Notes: generated from the letters alone by a model not told the origin. A stretch of 64,000 nt of DNA from Demequina litorisediminis (GCF_030161615.1 NZ_BSUN01000001.1:2728001-2792000), one strand, 5' to 3'. Shown: positions 1 to 10,698, counted from the stretch's first letter. Program-made: numbers and translations.

Positions 1-398
1 CACACGCGGGGCACAGGCTGGTGATAGAACGCGTCGACGACCGTGTACTTCTGCTTGCAGATGTAGCACGGGCGCGCCTTGAGGTACTCGCCCGCGGTCG
101 GCGTCGCCGCGCGCGCCTCCAGCGTCAGCCCGCGCGTCTCGTCATCGATACGGTCCGATGCCCCCGTCGCCGTGGCGGCGACCACAGCGGTGTCGTTCGC
201 GGCGATGGTGGCGCGCCGCTCGCGCCGCCTGCTCTGCTTGACGGCCTTGATCATGTGGGCCGTCGCGTTGCGCACCGCCACGAAATCCGGGTCCTGCTCG
301 TCGACGTCGCTCAGCGAGGCGAGCACCCGCAACGTGGTCTCGAGGTCACCGGGGTCGATGCGGTGCTGGCGGTCGGCGGGTGCGGACGGTGTGGACAC
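1..398 (-). CDS. SDR family oxidoreductase with N-terminal zinc knuckle (partial)
   Basis: Only the N-terminal ~130 residues lie in the window; the gene runs off the left edge. A GTG start at 398 opens a helical, Arg-rich stretch followed by a Cys-x2-Cys (CYICK) and, once AGGCT at 15-19 is read as AGCT, a second pair (HQLCPAC). This paired CxxC module precedes a Rossmann domain in a group of actinobacterial SDR proteins I recognise from memory; the Rossmann part is not visible here. No ORF caller will keep the frame to the edge because of the single-base insertion. The reaction is unknown. The zinc-knuckle reading is firm, the SDR assignment is inference from the N-terminal region. Confidence 0.6.
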   Translation of the reverse strand, partial: MSTPSAPADRQHRIDPGDLETTLRVLASLSDVDEQDPDFVAVRNATAHMIKAVKQSRRRERRATIAANDTAVVAATATGASDRIDDETRGLTLEARAATPTAGEYLKARPCYICKQKYTVVDAFYHQPVPRV

Positions 399-408
399 TC
401 GCTCTAGT

Positions 409-1539
409 TTACGGACGCCGCGTGGAGACCGTGACGGTGAACTTGGCGTTGCGCGCCACCTGAGCGGTGGGCCCCACGATTGTCGAGAGCCTGCGGCCTG
501 TACCGCAGGGCCGAGTTCCACACGCACCACAGTTCGCCGCCAGGACGCAGCACGCGTGCCGCATCGGCGAACAGCCGCGGCGCCAGCAGATCCGTCACGG
601 CTGCGCCCGAGTGAAACGGCGGATTCAGCGCGATGAGGGACGCGCTCGAGTCCGGCCGCGAGGCGAGCGCGTCGTCGCGCGCCACCTCCACGCGTGAGTT
701 GATCCCGTTGGCGATCATCGTCGCCCGCGCGGACTTAACCGCGACGGCCGACTGATCCGAGGCGTAGACGCGCACCTCAGGGTGGCGCGTCGCCATCCAC
801 GCGGCCACGATCCCCGTGCCGCAGGCCAGGTCGATCCACGGGTCGTCGGCGGTCCCGCCCGCGGGAGCGGCCGGGAGTTGCTCCAGCAGGAGCCTGGTGC
901 CGATGTCGAGGTTCGCACCCGCGAACGCCCCGCCAAAGGCCCGCACCTCTAAGCCCTCCACCCGGGCCGCTGCGGGCACGGGGTCGCGGCCCTCGCGCGG
1001 CGAGCGCGCGATGAGGACGCGCGACTTCTGCCGGGCGTGACTCACGTCGAGGCGGCCGAAGTGTTCGCCGAGCACAGCGTTCATCGACACCGACATGTGC
1101 TTGAGCCGGCCGCCCGCGAACACGATCACCTCGGGATCCGCGTACGCCGCGATGAGGCCCGCCATGTCGCGCAGCGCCTCCAGCGACCGGGGAGCCTCAG
1201 CAGCACCACGCGGGCGCCGCGCACCAGCGCCGGCTCCAGGCGATGCACCTCAAACGCCGCACCCAGGCCGGCGCGCTCGGCGTTGGCCTCCAGGGCGCGC
1301 TCGCCATTCAGCGGATCCACATGCGTGCGGATGCCGGTCGCGCCCTCGGCGGCGGCTCCCAGGGTGAGGGCGCCATAGCCGTCACCGATCACCACCACGG
1401 TGCCAGGCGCCGCGGACGCACGGTGCTCGCTCGACTCGTCCAACATCAGCCTGTCTGCGGCATCGACGGCGACAAGCCCCGGCGCCTCGACATCGGGCCA
1501 CCGGCGTAGCGCGTCCAGATCGAGCGGCGGGGGAGACAT
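409..1539 (-). CDS. RsmC/RlmG-like class I rRNA methyltransferase
   Basis: AdoMet-dependent methyltransferase of the RsmC/RlmG (MTS) type, expected to methylate a guanine N2 in rRNA. It has the two-domain layout: an N-terminal degenerate methyltransferase-like half, and a catalytic half with the SAM motif DLACGTGIVA and the N6/N2-methylase motif NPPFHSG. Two sequence errors break it: a G missing from the run near 1189-1192 (restores VLLRLPRSLEALRD) and AGCCT at 488-492 that should be AGCT (restores the C-terminus ending at TAA 409-411). ATG 1539 is preferred over GTG 1542. The partial SDR gene follows 11 bases downstream, so the two are probably co-transcribed. The exact rRNA target cannot be read from sequence. 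Confidence 0.8.
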
Positions 1540-1640
1540 CACCGTCAGAGCCTAGCCCTGGGCATGCCGCAAGGCCCGCGCGGCACTACACTTTTCTGGT
1601 CGACAAGACAACCCCTTATCCCTTGAGCAGAGGAACCCTC

Positions 1641-2094
1641 ATGCGCTTCTCCATCACCGCTGCCGTCGGCGTGCTCGCCGCGGCCACGCTCCTCACCGCG
1701 TGCAGCAGCGACGCCGACACCGACGCCTCGGCATCGGCCAGCACCTCGCCGTCCGCCGAGGAGAGCCTTCGACGCCTCGCAGGTCTCGACCATCGTCGAG
1801 GACGTGCGTGTCGCGACCGGTTGCGAGACCTGGGCGGGCGGCCGCGTCGCCGGCGCCGGCTACGTCTCCACCTGGGAGTACACCTGCGACGTCGACGGCG
1901 ACATGGTCGTCGACTCGACCCTCGCGATCTACACCACCGCCGACGCGCTCGAGGGCGACGTTGCCACCCGCGAGGCCGCCGACGCTGCTACCGCGATCGT
2001 GAAGGGTGACGACTACCTCTTCATCACCACGGACGCTGACCAGGCGACCGCGGTCGAGGGCCTCGGCGCCGAGGTGGTTCGCCCGCTGTCCTAA
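1641..2094 (+). CDS. Small secreted lipoprotein, unknown function
   Basis: About 150 residues. The N-terminus is a lipoprotein signal peptide: charged start, hydrophobic core and lipobox LTAC with the Cys at residue 20-21. A Ser/Ala/Asp/Thr-rich linker follows, then a compact domain with two Cys (ATGCETW, EYTCDVDG) that could form a disulfide outside the membrane. A good ribosome site (GAGGAA) sits just upstream of ATG 1641. AGCCT at 1764-1768 is an extra-base error; reading AGCT joins EESFDASQVS to the rest. No family recognised; the domain is expected on the outer face of the membrane. Confidence 0.7.
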
Positions 2095-2168
2095 GCGGCA
2101 CCCCTGATGGTCTGGCGGTCCCCGGTTGAGCCTGCGCTCCCGGGGCCGCTGGCCCGTAACCTGAACGC

Positions 2169-2696
2169 ATGACCCCCCACGATCCGACCACCCTCATCCG
2201 CGTCTCCGCGGTGGTGCTGCGCAACGAGCGCGGCGACATCCTCACCGTCCGCAAACGCGGCACCGCCCGCTTCATGCTTCCCGGCGGAAAGCCGGAGCCG
2301 GGCGAAACCGCCGTCGAGGCCGCGCTGCGCGAGTGCCACGAGGAACTTGGGATCACACTGGATTCCGCGCGCCTCACGGAGCCTGGGGGTACTACGGGCC
2401 GATGCCGCCAACGAGCCCGGCCACGTGGTCGAGGGCACGGTCTTTGTGCACCCGGCCGTGGCGGTCGACGCTCCGGCTGCCGAGATCGAGGAGCCTGCGC
2501 TGGCTCGATCCGAGCGCGGAGGCTCCCCGGCGACCTTGCGCCGCTCCTGGAGAAGGAGATCCTGCCGCTGCTGGTGTCCTCAGGCAAGCAGCGGCAGGAC
2601 CGTTCCTACTGGACGGGAATGACCAGCACCCACGGGCTTCCGCCCGCCACGTTGGTGCCGGGCTCGGTGCCCTGGCTCCACCACTTCGCCTCGTAG
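2169..2696 (+). CDS. Nudix hydrolase
   Basis: Nudix pyrophosphohydrolase with a clean Nudix box ([17 protein letters not shown] then CHEELG), supplying the Glu residues that bind Mg2+. The substrate is a nucleoside diphosphate linked to an unknown moiety. Three AGCT errors lie downstream, at 2380-2384, 2492-2496 and 2520-2524; removing one base at each returns to the starting frame and restores [23 protein letters not shown]. As written the frame then runs to TAG 2696 across the 3' end of the convergent chitinase-like gene, and the last ~35 residues look like antisense of it. The true stop may lie earlier, near the hairpin at 2561-2598. Confidence 0.75.
   Translation: MTPHDPTTLIRVSAVVLRNERGDILTVRKRGTARFMLPGGKPEPGETAVEAALRECHEELGITLDSARLTEPGGTTGRCRQRARPRGRGHGLCAPGRGGRRSGCRDRGACAGSIRARRLPGDLAPLLEKEILPLLVSSGKQRQDRSYWTGMTSTHGLPPATLVPGSVPWLHHFAS
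2561..2598. terminator. Hairpin between convergent genes
   Basis: Perfect 12-bp inverted repeat (CCTGCCGCTGCT / AGCAGCGGCAGG) around a 14-base loop, between the Nudix gene and the convergent GH18 gene. No T-tract, as is usual in high-GC actinomycetes. Plausible shared bidirectional terminator; it overlaps the predicted Nudix C-terminus. Confidence 0.5.
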
Positions 2697-4172
2697 GGCA
2701 CCAGATCGAACAGGACCCGGTCGCCGGCGTTGTACGTTTCCTCGGCGTCCCACTCGGGGTAGGTGCCCGCCGGAAGGGTCGGCAGCGGAGCGGGCGTGTC
2801 GCCGGGCAGCACGGGGCCGATGAGCGTCCACGGGTCGTCACCGCCGCTCGGCGTGGACCCGGGCGCGACGCCGCTGGTCCAGTACCGGGCCTCGTAGACC
2901 TGTTTGTGCCACACGATCTTGGTGCCGCCGGGGTACGTGCCGAGCGGGTCCCAGATCGGGTACGGGCTGGTTTCCGGGTCGTCGGTCACGTTGGCCGGGT
3001 TCTCGGTCGCCTCGGGCGAGGACTCCTCGCTGGGCTCCGTGGTCGGCGACGCGGAGCCTGTCCGATGCCTCCTCGGACTGCGCGGCCGGAAGGTTCGCCG
3101 CGAGCGTGTCGGCGTACGAGGCGCCGTCCTGGTTCACCCCGCTGCACGAGGTCTGCACCACGGTCGTGACGGTCGGCAGCGGCGACTCGCAGGTCGCGTC
3201 TCGGTTGAGCGACCAGATGCCCACCAGACCCACACCGTGGTCGAGCGCGAACTGGTTGACCCGCTCCGCATCGGCGATGGTGAAGGTCTCGGACGAGACG
3301 TCGTTCTGACCGATCATCACCGTCATGCCCACGTGACCCCACGCCGCGGAGGCCGACAGCGACGTGCCAGCAGCCGTGTAGAGGTCGTCCACCTGGCCCT
3401 GGAGCGCCGTCATGGCCTGCGCCACGAGGTCGGACTGCGGGTTGGCGGACGAGGTGGCGGCGCCGAAGTTCATCGCCATGCCGTTGACGCCAGCGAGGTC
3501 CACGCCCGCGGCCAGGGTCTGCCGCACCACGTTCTGACCCGCCGCCGTGAGGCCGGCGGTGTCGACGGGAAGCGTCAGCCACACGGCGAGGGGGTCGCCT
3601 TCGCCGCGCTCTTCCTGCAGCGCCGCGATGGCGTTGGCGCGGCGGTCGATGCTCGCGGAGTCATCGAGCGCCGCGCCCTCCACGTCGAGGTCGATCGAGT
3701 CGAGGTCGTAGCGCTCCACCACCGAGCGGTAGGCGTCGAGAAGCGCCTCATCATCGGTGCAGCCCACCGCGAGCGACGTGTTCGCCTGGCCGCCGAAGGA
3801 CACGCGCACGTGTCCACCCACAGATGCCAACTGGACGATGCGACGGTCAAGTTCCATCTCATCCGAGGCCTCGTCGAGCGAGTAGTAGCCGCCCCAGGCG
3901 GGCTCACACGCGTCCTGCGGGTCGGAGACCACGAAGGACAGGGTGACGTCGGACTGCGCAGCGCCCGTGGGCGTCTCGAATCCGAAGGCGGGCGTGGCGG
4001 TCACGTCGACGTAACCGCTGAACGTAGACGGACCCGGCTGCAGCGGGCCGATGGCCGCCGCGGAGACGGCCTTGAAGCCGAACCACCCGACGGCCGCCGT
4101 CACCAGCAGGAGGACGAGGACGCGGGACTTGGAGATACGCGTGGTGCGCACGCGCGCGGACGATGAAGACAT
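2606..4172 (-). CDS. Secreted GH18 chitinase-like protein with two chitin-binding (CBM5/12) modules
   Basis: About 520 residues. A positively charged N-terminus and one hydrophobic segment ([17 protein letters not shown]) form a signal or anchor. A GH18-type TIM-barrel follows with the catalytic motif DSIDLDVEG near residue 155, matching DxxDxDxE with the acid Glu in place. A Ser/Thr/Glu/Pro linker leads to two C-terminal CBM5/12 modules, each with an aromatic YEAxxW core ([18 protein letters not shown]), which bind chitin-like polymers. AGCCT at 3055-3059 must be read AGCT to join barrel and linker ([15 protein letters not shown]). It lies 19 bases downstream of a GT2 polysaccharide synthase gene on the same strand, so it may process that enzyme's product rather than act as a feeding chitinase. 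Confidence 0.85.
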
Positions 4173-4191
4173 GGTGAGGCTCTCCTGCGGC

Positions 4192-6628
4192 TTAGTCGCG
4201 CTGGCGGGCGCGGGTGTCGCCGTAGCGGGGGCGGGTGGTGGAGGACACGGTCACCGGCGGGGGAGTGTCCGAGGTCGGGTCGTGGTCGGGTCCGAAGTAC
4301 AGGACTGACTCCCACGCATCGGCGACGGTGCGCTGTTCCAGAGCGGCCTTCTTAGGCTTGCGCGGCACCTTCACCCAGTGGACGGCGCCCAGCACGATGT
4401 CTACCAGGGAGTTGCGGAAGCCGATGAACGCGCCGATCGCGTACGTGGTCAGCACACCGTTGAAGGCGGCGAACGCGGCGTGGTACCAGTTTTCCGTGCG
4501 GATGTCGTTGGCGAGCGTGTAGAACGAGAACAGCGCGATGGCGTACGCCGCGAGCACGTAGAGCGCGGGCGCGGCCGTGCGGTTCGCGACCTTGGGGGTG
4601 CGCGCGAACGCGATCTTGGACTTCGCCGCGGCCTGCTGGAGCGACTTGAGCGTGCCTCCGAGGTTCACCGCGAGCAGGATCAGGTTGAACGCGTAGACGC
4701 GGAACACGTCGGTGCGCTTGTAGCCCATGCGCTTGAAGTCGTAGGACATCGCCAGGAAGTACGGCAGGGCCGCCGCGACGATGATGGGGCTGAGCAGGCG
4801 GTCATCGAACGGGTAGGTCAGCAGCAGCAGAAGCCCGAAGGCGGCCCACGAGATGGACGCCATGTAGTTGACGCGCAGAATGATCGACGAGCGGCGGATG
4901 CGGTTGCCCTGCTTCTTGCGCTGCTTCACGAGGCGCCTGAACTTCGGGGCGATCAGCAGGCCGCCGTTGGCCCAGCGGGCGCGCTGCACCGCGAGGGAGC
5001 CGAAGTCGGGCGGCGTGGCGCTATACGACAGTCGCTCGGGGTAGTTGTACAGGCTCCAGCCGTGCGCCACGAGGTCGATGCTGGACTCCGTGTCCTCGAT
5101 GACGGTGCGGTCCTGGACGTAGCGGCGCACCTCCTGACCGCCCACGTAGGTCACCTCGACGATGTCGTTGAGCGCCGTCTTGCGGATGACCGCGTTGGCG
5201 CCCACCCAGAAGGTCGCGTCGAAGTAGGTCAGGCCCTGGTGGAGGATGTGCTGAATATCGGTGGTGGCCGCAGCGATGCGCTCGAGGCGCGTGGTGGCGC
5301 CGCGGAACGCCGAGTACGGCGTCTGGATCACGGCGATGCGCTCATTACCGGGCATCTCGAGGTGGTGAACCAGGCGCAGGCAGTACTCGCGCAGGATCAC
5401 GCTGTCCGCATCGAGCGTCAGCACGTAGTCGGAATCCGGGATGAGGACGCCGTCCTCCGCATCGGTGAAGCGCAGCATGGGACCCGAGCGGGTCTCGACG
5501 CGGCGCACCTTGCGGCCCATGAGGCCCAGGTACGCGTTGAGGTTCATCGCCTTGTTCGCGTCGTGAGGCAGGTTCGCGTACGCCTTGCGCTCGAACGAGG
5601 ACACCTGAGCATCGAACGTCCACACCAGGCGCCTGCACAGGCTGGCTGAGGCGCGCGGTGGGCAGCGCCGCGCCACTGTCGAGCGATGCGAACAGCGCCT
5701 GCGCGGTGGTGTCCATGTCGTCGGCGAGGCCGCCCAGCACCTCATCGGCGAGGAAGTCGTCGGCGTTGTTGGTGCGTACATACTCGTCGCGCTGCTCGCG
5801 CAGCCACGCGGCGGCCCAGCGGAAGTCGCGGCCAAGGTCACGCACCTGGTCGGGGGTGCTCGCACCGTCGGTGAGCGCGGCCTCCTCGTGGCGTGCCAGC
5901 GACTCGGTGAACCGGTGGTACGGCCCCGCCAGGAGCATCTGGATCTCGCCGGGCACGGCGCGGCACGCGTCGAGGCTGGCCATCGCGGCCGGGTCCGTCG
6001 GGTGCGGCGGGTCGTCGAGAAGCAGCACCACGCGGATGTCCGGGTACTCCTGGAGCGCCGCAGACAGCAACGTGGCGCGCACGACCGCGGGGTCCTCGGC
6101 GTAGGAGGGCACCAGGGCGGTGAGCGACGGCCTGCTGACGGAGAAGAACGCATCGATCTCCGCGCGCGGCGTCCGCACGTGGTCGCGCGAGCGGTACAGC
6201 GCGCCCTGGCGAGCCAGCAGGTACGAGAACGTCGAGAAGATGAGGAAACCCATCACGATGACGTACGCGATGGCCTGCCAGACGAAGGCGCTGCCGATGA
6301 TCCCTTCGTCGATGACCTGCGACACGATGGTGATCGCGAGGTACGCGACGAACATCACCACGGTGGCCACGATCGCGAAGCCGCCCAGCCACGTCGCCGC
6401 GGTGCTCGCGGGCTTCTCGATGGCGGGAAGTGGCGGACGCGGTCGCTCCGCACCCCACTGACGCCTGCGGCGCTTCGGGGGCTTGGGGGCATCGGCCGAG
6501 ACGGGCGACTCCTGCTCCATCTCGAGGACCTCGAGCGGGTTGGCGTGATCGTCGTCGTGGGCGCGCGCGGGCGCAGCAGAACCGGCGGCGGGCGCGGCGG
6601 CGCCCGACCTCTGGTCGTGTGTTGGCAT
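4192..6628 (-). CDS. Membrane GT2 processive glycosyltransferase (cellulose/chitin-synthase-like)
   Basis: About 810 residues. A long Pro/Ala/Arg-rich cytosolic N-terminus precedes two membrane segments (residues ~80-140), a GT-A domain and at least four C-terminal membrane segments. Synthase motifs are complete: LTLDADS (DxD metal site), VIEDTESS (general base region) and QRARW (acceptor-binding QxxRW). This is the set expected of an inner-membrane enzyme that polymerises and extrudes a beta-linked glycan from a UDP-sugar. AGGCT at 5639-5643 is an extra-base error; correcting it gives LSQLCRRLVWTFDAQ. The GH18/CBM gene follows directly. The sugar is not readable; the chitin-binding partner hints at a GlcNAc polymer. 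Confidence 0.85.
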
Positions 6629-6725
6629 GGGTGACTACCTCAGCGTCGTCGTGTCGCGGCGAATCGCGACCCCGGCGAGTCTAGGTCGGACGACCCAACT
6701 TGACCAGGGTTTCGAGTGATATTCG

Positions 6726-8270
6726 TCACATCTCGTGGGAATCTTCTCGTTCGGCGAGGGCAACAATGCGATTGACCATGCCCGCGAATACGAGACCGTG
6801 AAACGGCAGCATGGCGAGCCAGTACAGGCGGCCCGTGAGCCCTCGCGGGAAGAAGACGGCGCGTTGGCGGTACGTGCAGCCGTCCTCGGACGGCTCGACG
6901 GCAGGCTCCAGCCAGGCACGCCCGGGAACTCGCATCTCGGCTCGCAGGAGCAACAGATGGCCGGGCTCCACGCGCTCCACCCGCCACAGGTCAATCGCAT
7001 CCCCCACGCGCAGATGCCTCAGCGTGCGGCGGCCCCGCCGCAGGCCCACACCACCCGCCAGACGATCCATCAACCCCCGGGCCGCCCACAGTGCCGATGC
7101 CGAGTACCAGCCCGTGGCACCGCCGATCTGCTCGACGACCGCCCAGACGGCGCGGGTGCTCGCGGTCGTGTCCCGATGCCGCTCGTCGGTGAACTCGGGC
7201 CTGCCTGCCCAGTCGGGATCGCTGGGGAGCGGATCGCTGGGCGCGCCACGCACCGATGCGTCTTGCCAACTGGTTTCGACGGCATCGGCTCAAGCCTGCC
7301 CAGCGCCCAGCGCACGGCTTCCTCGTACCCGGTCAGTCCCTCGGGCGGCGGTGCGATGACCTGGTCGATGTCACGGCTCTTCACCACGCACGAGTGAAGC
7401 AACGACTCGACGAGGGGGCGCGCGATGCGGCGCGGTACCGGCGTCACCAGGCCCACCCAGTGCGACGCGAGGCCAGGAGTCAGCACGGGCAGGGGCAAGA
7501 TGCGGCGTCGGGGGAGGCCCGCGATGGCGGCGTAGCGGTTCATCATGTCGGCGTACCGCATGACGTCCGGACCGCCGATGTCGAATGCACGGTTGGTGGC
7601 GTCGTCGAGCCGGGTGGCCGCGAGCAGATAGTGCAGAACATCGCGGACAGCGATGGGTTGGATGCGGTTCATCACCCACCGGGGAGCGGGCATGAAGGGC
7701 AGCACCTCGGTCAGATGCCGCACCATCTCGAAGGACGCCGAGCCGGCGCCGATCACCACGCCGGCCTGCAGCACCAGGGTGGGGGTGCTGGAGGCGAGCA
7801 GGATGTCTCCCACCTCCTTGCGCGACGCGAGGTGCGCAGAGAGCCTCCACGCCATCGGGATGCAGACCACTGAGATAGATCAGGCGCCCCACGTTCTCTG
7901 TGGCGGCGTGTCTCGCGACCGAGAGGGCGATACCCCGGTCGATCCGGCCGTAGTCCCGAGCGGCGGACATCGAGTGGATGAGGTAGTGGACCACGTCGAC
8001 ACCCACCATTGCGCGGGCGATGGAGTCATCGTCGGTCGCGTCGCCTTGGACGATCTCCACGTCGCGAGCCCAGGGCTGCCCCTCGACGCGCCGCCGTGAC
8101 CGCGTGAGAACCCGGACTCGATAGCCCGCCGTGATGAGCCGCGGCACCAGTCGACCGCCGATGTACCCCGTGGCGCCAAGGACGAGCACGAGCGGTGCAT
8201 CACCTGTGCCCGTGCCGGCAGCCCGCAGCCACGGTTCTGCTCCGGTGGGAGAGCCTCGGAGCGTCTGCAT
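6726..8270 (-). CDS. NAD(P)-binding SDR protein with C-terminal DUF2867
   Basis: About 510 residues. The N-terminal half is an atypical SDR/NmrA-like Rossmann fold (GATGYIGGRLVPRL) with the ladder GDATDDDS and YLSGLHPDGVELS. The C-terminal ~160 residues match DUF2867, an SRPBCC-like domain. AGCCT at 7842-7846 should be AGCT. A second shift sits near 7285-7297, where AGCCT (7293-7297) alone does not restore frame; the intended read is probably DAVETSWQDASVRGAP, so a further base is affected. Function in the family is unknown; a redox or lipid-binding role has been suggested only by fold. Confidence 0.75.
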
Positions 8271-8331
8271 CGTCGCGAGTCATGCCACGGAAACCGCGTC
8301 AGGCCCCCGCGCCATTCCCCGGCGCGAAGCC

Positions 8332-9171
8332 CTAGTCCAGAAAGATGTCCGGAAACAGGTCCTCATCCGCGGTGCCTGGCACGGCGGCGTACTCGCTGAA
8401 GTCGGTCACTCCCGCCGCGGTGAGCAGGTCCTCGACGAGAAGGCTCTCACCCGCGACCTCCGCGGGGGCGGACGTCAGCACCACGTGGGCCGCGTCCGCA
8501 TAGATCTCCGGGGTTCTGCTCTGGCGCATGAGCCGCTCGCCGCCGATGACGTTCCTCACCGCCGCCGTCGCGATGGTGGTGCGTGGCCACAGGGTGGTGG
8601 CGGCGCCACCCATGGCGACGAGGTCCTCGTTCAGCCCCAGCGTCGCCATCGTCATCCCGAACTTTGCCAGGCTGTAGCCGGTGTGTGCGCCGAGCCATCG
8701 CGCCGACGGATTGAGGGGCGGGGACAGGGACAGCACGCGGGGAGTCGCGGACACCGCGAGGTGCGGCAGCGCGGCCCGGGTGAGCATGAAGGTGCCGCGC
8801 ACATTCACGTCCTGCATGAGGTCGTACTTCTTGGGCTCGAGGTCCGCCGTGGGGGACAGGTCGATCACCGAGGCGTTGTTGATCACGATGTCGATGCCGC
8901 CGAACTCGCCGACGGTCGCCTCGACGGCGCGAGCGATGTCGTGATCGCTCCTGACGTCCCCAACCACGGCGAGGGCGGAGCCGCCTGCCGCGGTGATGGC
9001 CTCGGCCGCCGTATGCACCGTGCCCTCCAGTCGGGGGTGAGGTGCGTCGGTCTTGGCCAGCAGTGCGACGTTGGCGCCGTCCCGGGCGGCGCGCAGGGCG
9101 ATCGCAAGGCCGATGCCTCGCGACCCTCCCGACATCAGCAGGGTGCGGCCGGACAGGGTTGAGCCGGTCAT
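8332..9171 (-). CDS. SDR family oxidoreductase (HSDL2-like)
   Basis: Complete 279-residue short-chain dehydrogenase with no frame errors. Rossmann motif SGGSRGIGLAIA near residue 14, NNAS near residue 110, and the YSLAK (YxxxK) catalytic pair near residue 165. The sequence style (DAPHPRLEGTVHTAAEAI) matches the bacterial/eukaryotic HSDL2 branch, which acts on fatty-acyl or steroid-like substrates. ATG 9171 overlaps the stop of the upstream enoyl-CoA hydratase (ATGA), so the pair is translationally coupled and probably handles one acyl-CoA pathway. Confidence 0.85.
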   Translation of the reverse strand: MTGSTLSGRTLLMSGGSRGIGLAIALRAARDGANVALLAKTDAPHPRLEGTVHTAAEAITAAGGSALAVVGDVRSDHDIARAVEATVGEFGGIDIVINNASVIDLSPTADLEPKKYDLMQDVNVRGTFMLTRAALPHLAVSATPRVLSLSPPLNPSARWLGAHTGYSLAKFGMTMATLGLNEDLVAMGGAATTLWPRTTIATAAVRNVIGGERLMRQSRTPEIYADAAHVVLTSAPAEVAGESLLVEDLLTAAGVTDFSEYAAVPGTADEDLFPDIFLD

Positions 9172-9945
9172 CGGCGTGCCTCCCGAGCCGCGCTGGCCGC
9201 GGCGAATGCGGCGATGCGCCCGCGCGCCTCGTCGGCGTCGAAGGCGGCGCCGATGGTGGTGGCCTCGTCCTCAAGGCTGGCCGCGAAGGGACGCGCAGCG
9301 GAGGCCTGGATGAGACGCTTTGCCTGTCCGAAGGCCCCGGTCGCGCCGTCGAGCCACCCCTGCGCAATCTCGCGGGCACGCTGTTCGGGCTGCTCGTGGA
9401 CTTCCTCGACGAGGCCCCACGCAAGGGCAGTCTGCGCATCGAGCCTCGCGCCCGAGCGTCAGGATGGCCGTGGCGCGGCGCGGCCCCACGGCGCGCACCA
9501 GAAGTGTGCTGACACCGAGATCCGGAGTGAGGCCCACGTCCGTGTAACGTCCGGCGACGCGAAGGTCGGGGGCGGCGACCACCACATCGGCCGCCAGCAT
9601 GAGGCCGATGCCGCCTCCGGCGACGGCGCCACGTACCGCCGCGACCACAGGAATGGCCGACGAGGTCAGGGCGCTGATGCCCTCGTGAATCACTCGCGCT
9701 GCCGCGGTCACGTCGGCCCCCGTGGCGCCGCCGGAGGCCATGGCGAGCACGTCGCCGCCGGCACAGAAGGCACCGCCCTCGGCGTCGAGGATGACGGCGC
9801 CAAGGCTGGGAGTCGAGGTCGCCTCGAGGCAGGCGTCGCGGTAGGCGGCACCCATGGCGAAGTCGATGGCGTTGAGCCGCTCGGGCCTCGACAGGGTCAC
9901 CTGCGCCAGGGCGCCGTCGATGGTGAGCGTGATGCCGTGGGGCAT
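9168..9945 (-). CDS. Enoyl-CoA hydratase/isomerase family protein
   Basis: Crotonase-fold enzyme of about 258 residues. Oxyanion-hole motifs are GGAFCAGGDV and VRGAVAGGGIGLMLAAD. ATG 9945 is preceded by GGGAGG at good spacing. AGCCT at 9442-9446 is an extra base; reading AGCT gives LGRELDAQTALAWGLV and carries the frame to TGA at 9168-9170. It overlaps the SDR gene start by four bases. A hydratase or isomerase role in fatty-acid or related CoA-ester breakdown is likely; the specific substrate is not visible. Confidence 0.85.
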
Positions 9946-10054
9946 GGAACCTCCCGTGCTGCGCCGGTGCTGGGTTCGTCGGTGAACCGCATCCCCATCC
10001 TGACACGGCCGTGCGCTCACCCCTTGCGGCCTGACGTTCGGCGTGTTCCAATAG

Positions 10055-10091
10055 CGATATATCGTTCAGAGTCGTTCGGCAGTCGAACGAC
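10055..10091. promoter_or_regulatory. Two palindromes ahead of the PadR gene
   Basis: Perfect palindrome CGATATATCG at 10055-10064, then an 8-bp inverted repeat GTCGTTCG/CGAACGAC with a 5-base spacer at 10071-10091. They lie 21-57 bases before ATG 10112. PadR proteins commonly bind AT-rich palindromes in their own promoters, so autoregulation is likely (inference). Confidence 0.55.
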
Positions 10092-10111
10092 ATGGAAACA
10101 CGGAGGTCAGC

Positions 10112-10660
10112 ATGGGTTCTCAGCAGCACTCGCGACACGGCGGCTTCAGCGCGTCCCAGGCGGGCGACGCCATGTGGGAGGCGATGGAACAACTGCGCAG
10201 CCAGTTCGACAAGCGTGTGGGCACGCGCATGGGCAGGGAGACGTCCGCGCCGCCGTCCTCGCGCTTCTTCACGAAGAGCCGATGCACGGCTACCAGATCA
10301 TCCGCGAGATCACCGAGCGCACGGACGGCCGCTGGAAGCCCTCCGCCGGGTCGGTGTACCCCACGCTTCGCCTGCTCGCCGACGAAGGCGTCGTGACCGC
10401 CGAGGCTCTCCGCCGACCGCAAGACCTACGCGTTGACGGACGAGGGCCGCGACGAGGCCGAGGCGGCCGCGGCATCGGCCCCCTGGGTCGAGACCGAGAG
10501 CGACGGCCCCCGCTTTGGCGGCGCACCCAAGGCCGGAGCCGAACTGGCGCAGGCGGTCGCTCAGGTGGTGCGGTCTGGCTCTCAGGACCAGCAGGAGCGC
10601 GCCACGGAAATCCTCAACGAGGCCCGACGTAAGATCTACACGATCCTGGCTGAGGACTGA
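10112..10660 (+). CDS. PadR family transcriptional regulator
   Basis: About 183 residues after correction. The winged-helix PadR core is clear: ALLHEEPMHGYQIIREI, then SVYPTLRLLADEG and AELSADRKTYALTDEGR. A Gly/His/Met-rich N-terminal extension of about 40 residues precedes it, and a helical C-terminus probably dimerises. Two errors: a G lost from the run at 10236-10238 (should read RMGRGDVRAAVLA) and AGGCT at 10403-10407 (should be AGCT). GGAGGT precedes ATG 10112. It sits directly upstream of the AarF-type kinase gene and may control both; the operator candidates lie just upstream. Confidence 0.85.
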
Positions 10661-10698
10661 CGGGAGGTCCGCGGCCCGGTCGGGATCAAGGAGAGCCG

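Noticed and set aside
4378-5649. Long plus-strand ORF opposite the GT2 gene (similar ones at 2904-4166, 22945-24558 minus, 28218-29558 minus)
   Set aside because: Shadow frames of high-GC genes: no family motifs, odd composition (Arg/His/Gly/Val), and no ribosome sites.
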